Source: Microbacterium sp. 1.5R
Lineage (GTDB): Bacteria; Actinomycetota; Actinomycetes; Actinomycetales; Microbacteriaceae
DNA length: 64,000 nt
Assembly: GCF_007667425.1 (NCBI RefSeq)
Contig: NZ_VDRC01000001.1
Location: 2,200,595-2,264,594, forward strand
Direction of reading: 5' to 3'
Positions within the stretch are counted from its first letter, which is position 1; each line of letters begins with the position of its first letter. A program made the position numbers and the translations under genes. The notes beneath the pieces were generated by a model that searched no databases, was not told the DNA's origin, and saw only the letters and a list, made by a program, of their open reading frames with translations. This document shows positions 8,004 through 16,298 of this stretch, in pieces.

Positions 8004-8819
8004 TCAGGACAGGTGCCAGGGATGGAAGGCCACGAAGACCGCGGCGGAGATAGCGAGGCAGACGACGATGAAGACGGTGTCGCGCAGCCGGAACGGCACC
8101 AGATGCCGCTCGGTGCGGGTGGGGTGGGCGCCGAAGGCGCGGGAGTCCATCGCGAGGGCCACGCGTTCGGCATGGCGGATCGCACCGGCGAGCAACGGGA
8201 CGATGTACCCCCAGCCGCGGGCGATCCGGGCGAAGGGCCCGCTGCCGCCGTGGTGCCCGCGCACACGGTGCGCTGCCCTGATGACCGACAGCTCGTGACC
8301 GAAGCGCGGCACGAAGCGGAACGCTGCGAGTGCCGTGTAGCCGATGCGGTACGGCACGCGCAGTTGCTGCACGGACGCCCGCACGAGGTCGGGGCCGGTC
8401 GTGGTGAGTCCGCCGATGAGCGAGAGCGCGATGATCGCCCCGAGACGCAGAGCAGTGGCGAAGCCGATGGCCAGCGCGCCCTCGTGCAGGCTCCACGCAC
8501 CGATCCGCAGCACGGCGGGCGATTCGGCGACGAGCGCGGCATCCACCCAGAGCGAGAAGCCGAATCCGACGACCAGCATCGCCAGGGGCAGGATGCCGAA
8601 GAGCAGTGCCGCCGTGCGGGCCGTCACCCGGGCACCCACCACGAGGAGCCCGACCGACAGGGCGAGGAATGCGGCGGGCGTCGCCAGGTCGCGCACGAAG
8701 ACCAGCAGCACCATCGCCGGCACGACGGCCGCGATCTTCGCGAGCGGATTGATCCCGTAGAGGAACTGGCGACGAGACGTCGGCGCGAGCGCCGCGAACG
8801 GATCGATGGTCAGGGTCAT
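8004..8819 (-). CDS. ecfT: ECF transporter transmembrane component EcfT
   Basis: A 271-residue membrane protein that scaffolds the ATPases and the substrate-binding S component of an energy-coupling-factor importer. It has several hydrophobic helices (for example TAALLFGILPLAMLVVGF) and the two Ala-Arg-Gly type coupling motifs: AAHRVRGHHGG and, later, ALAMDSRAFG. ATG 8819 overlaps the stop of the ATPase gene (ATGA); an in-frame start four codons earlier is less likely. Gene order S-A-T matches ykoE-ykoD-ykoC. Confidence 0.9.
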   Translation of the reverse strand: MTLTIDPFAALAPTSRRQFLYGINPLAKIAAVVPAMVLLVFVRDLATPAAFLALSVGLLVVGARVTARTAALLFGILPLAMLVVGFGFSLWVDAALVAESPAVLRIGAWSLHEGALAIGFATALRLGAIIALSLIGGLTTTGPDLVRASVQQLRVPYRIGYTALAAFRFVPRFGHELSVIRAAHRVRGHHGGSGPFARIARGWGYIVPLLAGAIRHAERVALAMDSRAFGAHPTRTERHLVPFRLRDTVFIVVCLAISAAVFVAFHPWHLS

Positions 8820-10576
8820 GCGATCGCCCATCCGGATGCTGCGAGCAGGCGCTGCAGCGGAGGGAGTCGCAGCCCGGCGGACGCGAACGTCTGCTCGTCG
8901 CGGAAGAGATCGGCGGTCGGACCGGCCGCGTGCACCCGGCCGTCACGCAGGACGACCGTGTGCGTGGTGTGCTCGGCGACGAGCTGCAGGTCGTGGGTCA
9001 CGAGGAGGATCGTCGTGCCCTCATCGCGGAGGTCGTGCAGGAGAGCAAGGAGCTCGGACGCTCTGGCGCGGTCCTGGCCGAACGTGGGCTCGTCCAGTGC
9101 CAGCACCCGGGGGCGGGTGATGAGTGCGGTGCCCACCGACAGTCGACGCTTCTCACCGCCCGACAACAGGAAGGGATGCACCTGCGCCTTCTGCTCGAGG
9201 CCGAACCGGGCGAGCATCGCTCCGACCCGCTCGCCGATCTCTGCATCGGGAGTGCGCTGCAGGCGCAGGCCGTGCGCGAGCTCGTCGAACACGGTGTGCG
9301 AGATGAACTGGTGCTCGGGGTTCTGGAACACGAAGCCGATCCGGCTCGCAAGGTCGCGCGGGGACGCCCGCCCGGGGTCGATCCCGCTGACGGTCACCCG
9401 TCGCTTCGGCGGCGGCACGACACCGGCGAGCGATTGCAGCAGCGTCGTCTTGCCCGCGCCGTTCGTGCCGACGATCGCGGTGAGCGTGCCTGGTGCGATG
9501 TCGAGGTCGATGCCGTGCAGGATCTCGGTGCGCCCCCGTCCCACGGTGAGGTCGCGGGCGCGGACGATCGGGTCCCCGCCCTCGGTCGCTGAGCGAGCGG
9601 AGCGAGACGAAACGGGGTGAGGTGTTCCGGGACTGACGCCGCGTCTCGTCTCGTCGTTGCGCCCCTCGCTCGACGACCCGGGGGAGGTGCTGGCCGCGGC
9701 GAGGGCTGAGGCGAGCTCGTCCGGCGTCAGCGGGAGCGGATCGAGCGTGGCACCGGCATCCCGCATCCGCAGTCCGGCGATGGTCGCGGCAGGCAGCCAG
9801 ACGCCCATCGCGACGAGCTCGTCGACGTGCTCGCGGATCACCGCGGTGGGCGGACCGTCGAACGCCACGCATCCCGCACCATCGAGCACGATCGTGCGCG
9901 TGACGAATCCCATCGCGGCGTCGAGGTTGTGCTCGACGAGCAGGATCGCTCGGTCTCCCGCGGCGACGACGTCGGCGAGGGCCGCGTACACGTCGTCGAT
10001 GCCCTGCGGGTCGAGGTTGGCGGTCGGCTCGTCGAGCACGATGAGCGGCGACCCCATCGCGAGCGCGCACCCGATCGCGAGACGCTGCCGTCCGCCGCCC
10101 GACAGCCGGTCGGGGTTCTCGTCGCGGCGCTCCCACAGGCCGACGCGGCGCAGGGCGGCTTCGGTGCGGGCGTGCACCTCGTCGACGGGCAGCAGCAGGT
10201 TCTCGGGCCCGAATGCGACCTCGTCGTAGACCGTGCCCGTCACGATCTGCGCATCGGGATCCTGGAACACCATCGCGACGCGGGTGCTGAGCGTCGGCGT
10301 CATCGCCTCGGTCGTGTCGAGCCCGCCGGCCGTCACGGTGCCGGTCATCGCCGCCGGGACCGCGTGCGGGATGAGCCCGTTCAGTGCCAGGGTGAGCGTC
10401 GACTTGCCGGATCCCGAGGGTCCCAGCAGCAGCACCACTTCGCCGGGGTGGATGTCGAACGAGACGTCGACGGGGGAGGGGCGTAGGGAATCCGCGTGGG
10501 TGATCGAGAGGTCACGCACGCGGAGCAGGGGCTCGGTCGAGCGCACGGTGTCATCCCAGGTCGCGGATCGGTACAC
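8816..10576 (-). CDS. ECF transporter tandem ATP-binding protein (fused EcfA)
   Basis: A 586-residue protein with two complete ABC ATPase domains, energising an ECF importer at the membrane. Domain 1 has Walker A GPSGSGKS (52-59), signature LSGGGRQRL and Walker B VLDEPTANLD. Domain 2 has Walker A GTNGAGKT, signature LSGGEKRRL and Walker B ALDEPTFGQD. The architecture resembles YkoD. The inter-domain linker (about residues 300-331) is encoded by a pair of inverted REP-like elements. The start is GTG 10576, with GTG 10546 as an alternative. A DtxR-like iron box lies just upstream. Confidence 0.92.
   Translation of the reverse strand: MYRSATWDDTVRSTEPLLRVRDLSITHADSLRPSPVDVSFDIHPGEVVLLLGPSGSGKSTLTLALNGLIPHAVPAAMTGTVTAGGLDTTEAMTPTLSTRVAMVFQDPDAQIVTGTVYDEVAFGPENLLLPVDEVHARTEAALRRVGLWERRDENPDRLSGGGRQRLAIGCALAMGSPLIVLDEPTANLDPQGIDDVYAALADVVAAGDRAILLVEHNLDAAMGFVTRTIVLDGAGCVAFDGPPTAVIREHVDELVAMGVWLPAATIAGLRMRDAGATLDPLPLTPDELASALAAASTSPGSSSEGRNDETRRGVSPGTPHPVSSRSARSATEGGDPIVRARDLTVGRGRTEILHGIDLDIAPGTLTAIVGTNGAGKTTLLQSLAGVVPPPKRRVTVSGIDPGRASPRDLASRIGFVFQNPEHQFISHTVFDELAHGLRLQRTPDAEIGERVGAMLARFGLEQKAQVHPFLLSGGEKRRLSVGTALITRPRVLALDEPTFGQDRARASELLALLHDLRDEGTTILLVTHDLQLVAEHTTHTVVLRDGRVHAAGPTADLFRDEQTFASAGLRLPPLQRLLAASGWAIA
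9586..9676. repeat. Inverted REP-like pair inside the EcfA reading frame
   Basis: A direct copy (9586-9621, TCGCTGAGCGAGCGGAGCGA, then GACGAAACGGGGTGAG) and a diverged inverted copy (9642-9676) face each other. They are translated as the linker between the two ATPase domains, giving residues such as EGRNDETRRG and HPVSSRSARSATEGG. The reading frame is kept. Confidence 0.8.
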
Positions 10577-10583
10577 CTCTAAC

Positions 10584-10602
10584 TTAGCCGAGCCTTACCT
10601 AC
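10584..10602. promoter_or_regulatory. DtxR/IdeR-like iron box
   Basis: TTAGCCGAGCCTTACCTAC. Compared with the 19-bp iron-box consensus TTAGGTWAGSCTWACCTWA, the right half is nearly perfect and the left half is weaker, about 14 of 19 positions overall. On the minus strand it overlaps a TAAGTT -10 candidate (10586-10581), 4 nt before GTG 10576. Iron-bound DtxR would block the ATPase-EcfT-SIP transcript. Confidence 0.55.
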
Positions 10603-10617
10603 CCCGCGATGCGTGCC

Positions 10618-11160
10618 TCAGCGACGCGCGACGCCGGCTCGACTGAGCGCCGAGCCGATCGCGAGCCCGACAGCGGTCCATGCGACGGGGCCGAGCACCG
10701 ACACCACGAGGTACGCGACCTGGGCCCACAGCGGCAGGGCACCGAGATGCGCGGCGAAGAACACGACGACGGCGACGAGGATGCCGATCACACCCGCCGA
10801 CAGGAAGAACCGCCAGGCGCCCCAGGCGCGGTACCGCGTGAGCGCGGCGATGCCCTCCTGGATCGCGCCGAACAGCAGTGCGGTGCCGATGAAGCGCAGC
10901 GCCCACGCCGGGTTGAACGCACTCGAGATGAGAGCGGCGATCACGTGCGTGACGAGCGCGACAAGGGGCCGGCGCAGCACCTCCTGCGCGATGATCCCGG
11001 GCAGCACGTGCGAGCCGAGCACGAGGCCGTAGAGGTAGGGCGCGAGCACGAGGACTCCCGGCGTGATGAGGCCGGCGATGCCGCCCAGGATGCCGGTGGC
11101 GACCCCGATCGCGGCGCAGACGAGCAGCACGCGCGTCGACAGAAGAGGGGTGCGGGCCAC
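10618..11160 (-). CDS. ECF transporter S component (YkoE-like)
   Basis: A 180-residue integral membrane protein with about five hydrophobic helices (for example VLLVCAAIGVATGILGGIAG). The LLFGAIQEGIAALTRYRAWG segment resembles YkoE, the predicted S component for the thiamin precursor HMP. As an S component it would bind the substrate and dock on EcfT. No thiamin riboswitch is visible, and the downstream genes carry an iron box and a siderophore-interacting protein, so the substrate may be iron-related. The GTG start lies exactly 6 nt after a TAGTCT -10 box. Confidence 0.8.
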   Translation of the reverse strand: MARTPLLSTRVLLVCAAIGVATGILGGIAGLITPGVLVLAPYLYGLVLGSHVLPGIIAQEVLRRPLVALVTHVIAALISSAFNPAWALRFIGTALLFGAIQEGIAALTRYRAWGAWRFFLSAGVIGILVAVVVFFAAHLGALPLWAQVAYLVVSVLGPVAWTAVGLAIGSALSRAGVARR

Positions 11161-11166
11161 CCCTCC

Positions 11167-11172
11167 AGACTA
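11167..11172 (-). promoter_or_regulatory. -10 box of the ECF S-component gene (leaderless)
   Basis: TAGTCT on the minus strand followed by six bases (GGAGGG) and GTG 11160. The spacer also looks like a ribosome site, so either mode of initiation is possible. Confidence 0.5.
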
Positions 11173-11344
11173 CTTGCGGAGGGATGCCGAGGACGCCCCG
11201 AGCTCCCTTGCAAAAGGCTCGACGGCATCCGTTCGTCGCATCGTCCGCACCGCTCGTCGCACGGCGCCGCCCACGGCATCCGTCCGGCCGCCGACGATCC
11301 CTAGCGTGGATGAACGCAATGACGCGCATCCCGAGGAGAACCCC

Positions 11345-13627
11345 ATGACCGCATCCTCGCCGCACAGCCGCGGCGCCGCGACCACCGCCGACGATCCCGT
11401 GATCGTCACCGACCCGAAGCTTCCGCCGGTCGCCCTGACCGACGAGCACCACGAGAAGTCCCGCCGCTGGACCCTGCCGAAGATCCTGCTCTGGACGGCC
11501 ATCGCCCTGCTCGGCGGTGTCGCCTGGGTGATGCTCGCCATCGTCCGCGGCGAGACGGTGAACGCGATCTGGTTCGTGTTCGCGGCGGTCTGCACGTACC
11601 TGATCGGCTATCGCTTCTACTCGAAGGTGATCGAGCGCTACATCACACGCCCCGACGACCGCCGTGCCACCCCGGCCGAGGTCAAGCAGGACGGCAAGGA
11701 CTACGTCCCGACCGACCGCCGCGTGCTCTACGGCCATCACTTCGCCGCCATCGCCGGCGCCGGTCCGCTCGTGGGGCCCGTGCTCGCCGCGCAGATGGGG
11801 TACCTGCCCGGCACGATCTGGATCATCGTCGGCGTCGTGCTCGCCGGTGCCGTGCAGGACTACACCGTGCTGTTCTTCTCGATGCGCCGCGGTGGCCGCA
11901 CGATCGGCCAGATGGCCCGCCAGGAGCTGGGGAAGATCGGCGGCACGGCGGCGATCGTGGCATCCCTCCTCATCATGCTCATCATCGTCGCGATCCTCGC
12001 GCTGGTCGTGGTGAACGCTCTCGGCGAGAGCCCCTGGGGTGTCTTCTCGGTCGCGATGACCATCCCGATCGCGCTCTTCATGGGCGTGTACCTGCGCTAC
12101 CTGCGCCCGGGCAAGGTCACCGAGGTCTCGATCATCGGCTTCGTGCTGCTCATGGCCGCGATCATCGCGGGCGGCTGGGTCGCCGGCACCGAGTGGGGCC
12201 AGGCGATCTTCCACCTCGACCGCACGACGATCGCGTGGGGCATCATCGTCTACGGCTTCATCGCCGCGGTGCTGCCCGTGTGGCTGCTGCTCGCCCCGCG
12301 CGACTACCTGTCGACGTTCATGAAGATCGGCGTGATCGTGATGCTCGCGGGCGCGATCGTGCTCGTCCGCCCGGAGATCTCGGTCCCGGCGGTCAGCGTC
12401 TTCGGCGAGAACGGCATGGGTCCGGTGTTCGCCGGTCCGCTCTTCCCCTTCCTGTTCGTGACGATCGCCTGCGGTGCCCTCTCGGGCTTCCATGCGCTGA
12501 TCGCCTCGGGCACGACGCCGAAGCTCGTCGAGAAGGAGCGTCAGACCCGCTTCATCGGCTACGGCGGCATGCTCATGGAGTCGTTCGTGGCGATCATGGC
12601 CCTCGTGGCCGCGATCTCGATCGATCAGGGCATCTACTTCGCGATGAACGCTCCGACCGCCGCGACCGGCGGCACCGTCGAGGGAGCCGTCGCCTTCGTG
12701 AACTCCCTGGGTTTGACGGGGGTGAACCTCACACCCGACATGCTCACGGGCACCGCGGCGGCGGTCGGCGAGGAGTCGATCGTCTCCCGCACCGGCGGCG
12801 CCCCGACGCTCGCCCTCGGCCTCGCGCACATCATGCAGCAGGCTCTCGGCGGTCAGGCGCTCATGGCGTTCTGGTACCACTTCGCGATCATGTTCGAGGC
12901 GCTGTTCATCCTCACCGCGGTGGATGCAGGAACCCGGGTCGCGCGGTTCATGCTGCAGGACTCGATCGGCGCCTGGTTCCCCAGGTTCCGTGACGTCTCG
13001 TGGCGTCCCGGCGTGTGGATCTGCACCGCGATCATGGTGGCCGGATGGGGCGCAATCCTCATCCTCGGCGTCACCGACCCGCTCGGCGGCATCAACACGT
13101 TCTTCCCGCTGTTCGGCATCGCGAACCAGCTGCTCGCCGCGATCGCGCTCGCCGTGGTGCTCGCGATCGTCGCGAAGCGCGGACGGTCGTACTTCAAGTG
13201 GCTGTGGATCATCGGCCTGCCGCTCGCGTTCACGGCTGTCGTCACGATCACGGCGTCTCTGTACAAGATCCTGTCGCCGGTCCCCGCCATCGGGTACTGG
13301 GCGAACCACTTCCGCTACCTCGAGGCGTTGAACTCGGGCGACACGTCACTCGGCGAGCCGAAGGTGCTTGAGGCCGTCATCCGTAACACCGCGGTGCAGG
13401 GCACGCTGTCGATCATCTTCGTCACGCTCGCGATCGTGGTGATGATCGCGGCGGTCGTGGCGACCATCAGGGCGATCCGCAACGGCGGCGGCGAGAACAC
13501 CGAGGATCAGCCTGTCGCGTCGCGCCGCTACGCCCCCGCGGGATTCCTCCCCACGGCCGAGGAGCGCGAGCTCGAGAAGCAGTGGGAGCCGATCCTCGCC
13601 GACGAGCGCAAGGCATCGAGTCATTGA
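11345..13627 (+). CDS. cstA: CstA-family peptide/pyruvate transporter
   Basis: A 760-residue polytopic membrane protein of the carbon starvation CstA/BtsT family, which takes up peptides or pyruvate. Family marks are YRFYSKVIERYI, then YGHHFAAIAGAGPLVGPVLA, QDYTVLFFSMRRGGRTIGQ, and the late GITDPLGG-like segment GVTDPLGGINTFFPLFGIAN. About 16-18 membrane helices can be seen. An unusually long hydrophilic N-terminus (about 45 residues) precedes helix 1. GAGGAG at 11331-11336 supports ATG 11345. The ybdD-like gene follows after one base. Confidence 0.93.
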   Translation: MTASSPHSRGAATTADDPVIVTDPKLPPVALTDEHHEKSRRWTLPKILLWTAIALLGGVAWVMLAIVRGETVNAIWFVFAAVCTYLIGYRFYSKVIERYITRPDDRRATPAEVKQDGKDYVPTDRRVLYGHHFAAIAGAGPLVGPVLAAQMGYLPGTIWIIVGVVLAGAVQDYTVLFFSMRRGGRTIGQMARQELGKIGGTAAIVASLLIMLIIVAILALVVVNALGESPWGVFSVAMTIPIALFMGVYLRYLRPGKVTEVSIIGFVLLMAAIIAGGWVAGTEWGQAIFHLDRTTIAWGIIVYGFIAAVLPVWLLLAPRDYLSTFMKIGVIVMLAGAIVLVRPEISVPAVSVFGENGMGPVFAGPLFPFLFVTIACGALSGFHALIASGTTPKLVEKERQTRFIGYGGMLMESFVAIMALVAAISIDQGIYFAMNAPTAATGGTVEGAVAFVNSLGLTGVNLTPDMLTGTAAAVGEESIVSRTGGAPTLALGLAHIMQQALGGQALMAFWYHFAIMFEALFILTAVDAGTRVARFMLQDSIGAWFPRFRDVSWRPGVWICTAIMVAGWGAILILGVTDPLGGINTFFPLFGIANQLLAAIALAVVLAIVAKRGRSYFKWLWIIGLPLAFTAVVTITASLYKILSPVPAIGYWANHFRYLEALNSGDTSLGEPKVLEAVIRNTAVQGTLSIIFVTLAIVVMIAAVVATIRAIRNGGGENTEDQPVASRRYAPAGFLPTAEERELEKQWEPILADERKASSH

Positions 13628-13628
13628 G

Positions 13629-13874
13629 ATGACCGACACGATGAATCGGACGGATGCTGCGGCAACCCATCTGCGCGCACTCTGGTGCAGCGTGGGGCGG
13701 GTGGGCCGCGGCATCCGGTGGTACATGACGACGCTGATGGGCGACACCGCGTACGCGACCTACGTCGCCCATCACCGTCGCCACCATCCTGACGAGGAGC
13801 CGCTGACCGAGCGGCAGTTCTGGCGCCAGCGCATGGACGATCAGGACCGCAACCCCGGGGCGCGCTGCTGCTGA
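13629..13874 (+). CDS. YbdD/YjiX family small protein
   Basis: An 81-residue protein with the family core GIRWYMTTLMGDTAYATYVAHH, split here as RGIRWYMTTLMGD and TAYATYVAHHRRHHPDEEP, and an LTERQFWRQR tail. These small proteins almost always accompany cstA/btsT and are thought to be needed for full transporter activity. The start is one base after the cstA stop, so the two genes are coupled. Confidence 0.9.
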   Translation: MTDTMNRTDAAATHLRALWCSVGRVGRGIRWYMTTLMGDTAYATYVAHHRRHHPDEEPLTERQFWRQRMDDQDRNPGARCC

Positions 13875-13917
13875 GCGGCCGCTGTGTCCCCGCGCCCCGC
13901 GCCTCGACGCTCGGGGA

Positions 13918-13961
13918 CGCGGGACGCAGACGCGAGGCGTGGCGCGGGACGCAGACGCGAG
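13918..13961. repeat. 19-bp direct repeat upstream of the histidine kinase gene
   Basis: CGCGGGACGCAGACGCGAG occurs at 13918-13936 and 13943-13961 with a 25-bp period, ending 26 bp before the -10 box of the kinase gene. It may be a binding site or simple slippage; nothing decides it. Confidence 0.6.
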
Positions 13962-13987
13962 AGAGCCGGATGCGGATGCCGGATGCC

Positions 13988-13993
13988 TAGGCT
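13988..13993 (+). promoter_or_regulatory. -10 box of the LytS-type kinase gene (leaderless)
   Basis: TAGGCT followed by six bases and ATG 14000, the spacing expected for a transcript that begins at the start codon. Confidence 0.55.
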
Positions 13994-13999
13994 GAGGTC

Positions 14000-15184
14000 A
14001 TGAACGACGTCGTCCTCGCCGCGATCCTCGGCGCGCTCGGCGGCATCGTGCTCACGGTGCTCCTGCTGCTCGCGCGGCGGCTCGCTCGCGGGTCGGCAGA
14101 CCTCGGCAGCGACGCCGAGCGGGCGGCGCTGCAGGCGCTGCATCAGGCGAGCCTGGCCGCTCCGCACCTGCGCGCAGGGCTGGCGGGGCCGGATGTGGTC
14201 AAGGCCGCGCGGCATCTGCGCGTGCTGCTCGGCAGTGCAGCGGTCGCGATCGTCGGCGATGAGGGCACGCTGTCTTTCGACGGGCCGTCGGACGGTCTGG
14301 AGTCCGCTGCGATGCGCATCGCCCAGCAGGTGCGCGCGTCGGAACGGCGGCAGGTGTTCCGCACCCCCGACGCGCGGTCGGACGATCTGGAGGGTGTCGG
14401 TGCGCCGATCGTCGTCGACGGGCAGGTCATCGGCGCCGTCGTGGCCTTCGCCTCGCCGGTGGGGGCGGCACTCGTCCGTGCCGCGCAAGAGGTCGCCGAC
14501 TGGTGTGCGGCACAGGTCGAGCTGGGCTCCCTGGACGCGTCGCGCACGCAGCTCGCCGAGGCCGAGCTGCGCTCGCTGCGCGCGCAGATCTCCCCGCACT
14601 TCATCTACAACGCGCTGACGGCCATCGCCTCCTTCATCCTCACCGACCCCATGCGCGCCCGCGACCTCGTGCTCGAGTTCGCCGACTTCACGCGCTACTC
14701 GTTCCGACGGCAGGGGGAGTTCACCACGCTCGCGGAGGAACTCGGCAGCATCCACTCCTTCCTCGAACTCGAGCGTGCACGGTTCGGCGAGCGCCTGCGA
14801 GTCACCCTCCAGATAGCGCCGGAGACGCTCACCACCGTCATCCCGTTCCTGTCGGTGCAGCCCCTCGTCGAGAACGCCGTGCGTCACGGCATCGAACCGG
14901 GCGAGGGCGGAGGCGAAATTCGCATCGTCTCGCGCGACGACGGCACGCACACCGAGGTCACGGTGGAGGACGACGGTGTCGGCATGGACCCCGTCGGGCT
15001 GCGTGCCACCCTCACGGCGGCCGACGACGGTCTGCACGTCGGACTCCGCAACGTCGACACCCGTCTGCGCCAGCTCTACGGCGCCGACGGCGGCCTCGTG
15101 GTCGAGACCAACACGGGCGCGGGTACCCTGGTGCGCATGCGGGTGCCGAAGTCGCAGCCGCAGCATGATCCCGACAACGACTGA
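14000..15184 (+). CDS. LytS/BtsS-type sensor histidine kinase
   Basis: A 394-residue kinase. One N-terminal membrane helix (about 5-25) is followed by a GAF-like sensing region (about 65-175) and a HisKA_7/LytS-type kinase. The H-box is RAQISPHFIYNALTAI with phospho-acceptor His200, the N-box QPLVENAVRHGIE, and the ATP lid region DDGVGM and LHVGLRNVDTRLRQLYG. The single helix is fewer than in LytS itself. It is co-directional with a LytTR regulator, a DUF485-like gene and a symporter gene, and next to cstA. In E. coli, BtsS/BtsR of this class controls a CstA-family pyruvate transporter. Confidence 0.92.
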   Translation: MNDVVLAAILGALGGIVLTVLLLLARRLARGSADLGSDAERAALQALHQASLAAPHLRAGLAGPDVVKAARHLRVLLGSAAVAIVGDEGTLSFDGPSDGLESAAMRIAQQVRASERRQVFRTPDARSDDLEGVGAPIVVDGQVIGAVVAFASPVGAALVRAAQEVADWCAAQVELGSLDASRTQLAEAELRSLRAQISPHFIYNALTAIASFILTDPMRARDLVLEFADFTRYSFRRQGEFTTLAEELGSIHSFLELERARFGERLRVTLQIAPETLTTVIPFLSVQPLVENAVRHGIEPGEGGGEIRIVSRDDGTHTEVTVEDDGVGMDPVGLRATLTAADDGLHVGLRNVDTRLRQLYGADGGLVVETNTGAGTLVRMRVPKSQPQHDPDND

Positions 15185-15191
15185 GACTTCC

Positions 15192-15927
15192 ATGACGACC
15201 GAGGTGGGTGCGATCGACGTCCTGGTCGCCGACGACGAGAAACCGGCGCTCGACGAGCTCGCGCATCTGCTGCGCCTGGATGCCCGTATCGGCGAGGTGC
15301 TCACGGCGTCCTCGGGCACAGAGGCGCTGCGGATCCTGTCTCGGCGCGCCGTGCGCATCGCGTTCCTCGACATCCACATGCCGGGGCTCCTCGGCACCGA
15401 GCTCGCCCGGGTCGATGCTCGCGCTCGCAACCCCGCCGGCGGTCGTGTTCGTCACCGCCGACGAGGCCCGCGCGGTCGAGGCGTTCGAGCTGAGGGCGGC
15501 CGACTACCTGCTGAAGCCCGTGCGGCTCGAGCGCCTGCGGCAGGCCGTCGATCGCGTGATCGACCTCGGTGAGGCCGCCGCCCCGACCGACGACGAGGTG
15601 CTGCCGGTGACGATCGGATCGACAGTGCGGTTCGTGCGGCGTAGCGAGGTGCGCTGGGTGCAGGCGCAGGGCGATTACTCGCGACTGCACACCGCCGACG
15701 GCGGTCACCTCGTCCGCGTCCCGATATCCGAGCTCGAGGTCCGATGGACGCATCTCGGATTCCTGCGCATCCACCGCTCCACCCTCGTCCGCGCGGCGGC
15801 GGTGACCGAGGCGCGCCTGTCGGGCGCGGAACCGGCCGTCGTGGTGGATGCCGCGGTGCTGCCGGTGAGCAGACGCCTCGTCCCGGCGGTGCGCGAGGCG
15901 CTCCTGCGGGCGGAGGGCGCGCCATGA
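15192..15927 (+). pseudogene. LytTR response regulator, frameshifted in the receiver
   Basis: The partner of the kinase, but not readable in one frame. From ATG 15192 the first frame encodes IDVLVADDEKPALDELAHLL and AFLDIHMPGLLGTELARV, with phospho-acceptor Asp60. It then runs into Arg-rich nonsense. The next frame resumes the receiver at TPPAVVFVTADEARAVEAFE and RAADYLLKPVRLERL, continues through a LytTR DNA-binding domain (VRWVQAQGDYSRLHTADG, FLRIHRSTLVR) and stops at 15927. Skipping one base at about 15414 restores the expected alignment with no gap. It is either a real single-base insertion or a sequence error. The stop overlaps the next start (ATGA). Confidence 0.85.
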
Positions 15928-16298
15928 CCGAGACTCCGAAGCGGGTGCGCGTCACTGCCGACGCGCCGACCCGCCGCGCGGCGCCTCTCACCCGAGGCAT
16001 CGCCCTTCCCGGCTCGCCGGTCGACGACGCGGATGCCGTGTTCACCCGCGCGCTCATGCGCAGCCAGCTGCGGCTCGCCCTCGGCACTGTCGCGGGCTTC
16101 GTGCTCGTGGTGATCGCGCTGACCCTCGCGATCGCGCTGATCCCGCAGATCGACCAGCTGGTGGTGTGGGGCCTGCCTCTGTCGTGGCTGCTGCAGGCGT
16201 ACGCGTTCTATCCGATCATCCTGGTGTTCGCGGTGCTGTACGTGCGCACTGCCGCGCGCAACGAACGCCGGTTCCGTGCCCTGAGGGATCGCGAGTGA
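15924..16298 (+). CDS. DUF485-like symporter partner
   Basis: A 124-residue membrane protein with a hydrophilic N-terminal half and two helices (about 52-75 and 88-110; LALGTVAGFVLVVIALTLAI and YAFYPIILVFAVLYVRTAA). Position, size and two-helix hairpin match the DUF485 protein found upstream of acetate/pyruvate symporters (YjcH before ActP). It overlaps the regulator by ATGA and the symporter by GTGA. The assignment rests on context more than on a strong motif. Confidence 0.7.
   Translation: MTETPKRVRVTADAPTRRAAPLTRGIALPGSPVDDADAVFTRALMRSQLRLALGTVAGFVLVVIALTLAIALIPQIDQLVVWGLPLSWLLQAYAFYPIILVFAVLYVRTAARNERRFRALRDRE

Noticed and set aside
10618..11160. Thiamin (TPP) riboswitch before the YkoE-like S component
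   Set aside because: The upstream region gives a -10 box 6 nt before the GTG. There is no room for, or trace of, a THI-box leader.
15405..15430. Programmed +1 frameshift in the response regulator
   Set aside because: No slippery codon run, internal Shine-Dalgarno site or stop codon is positioned at the shift. A mutation or sequence error is simpler.
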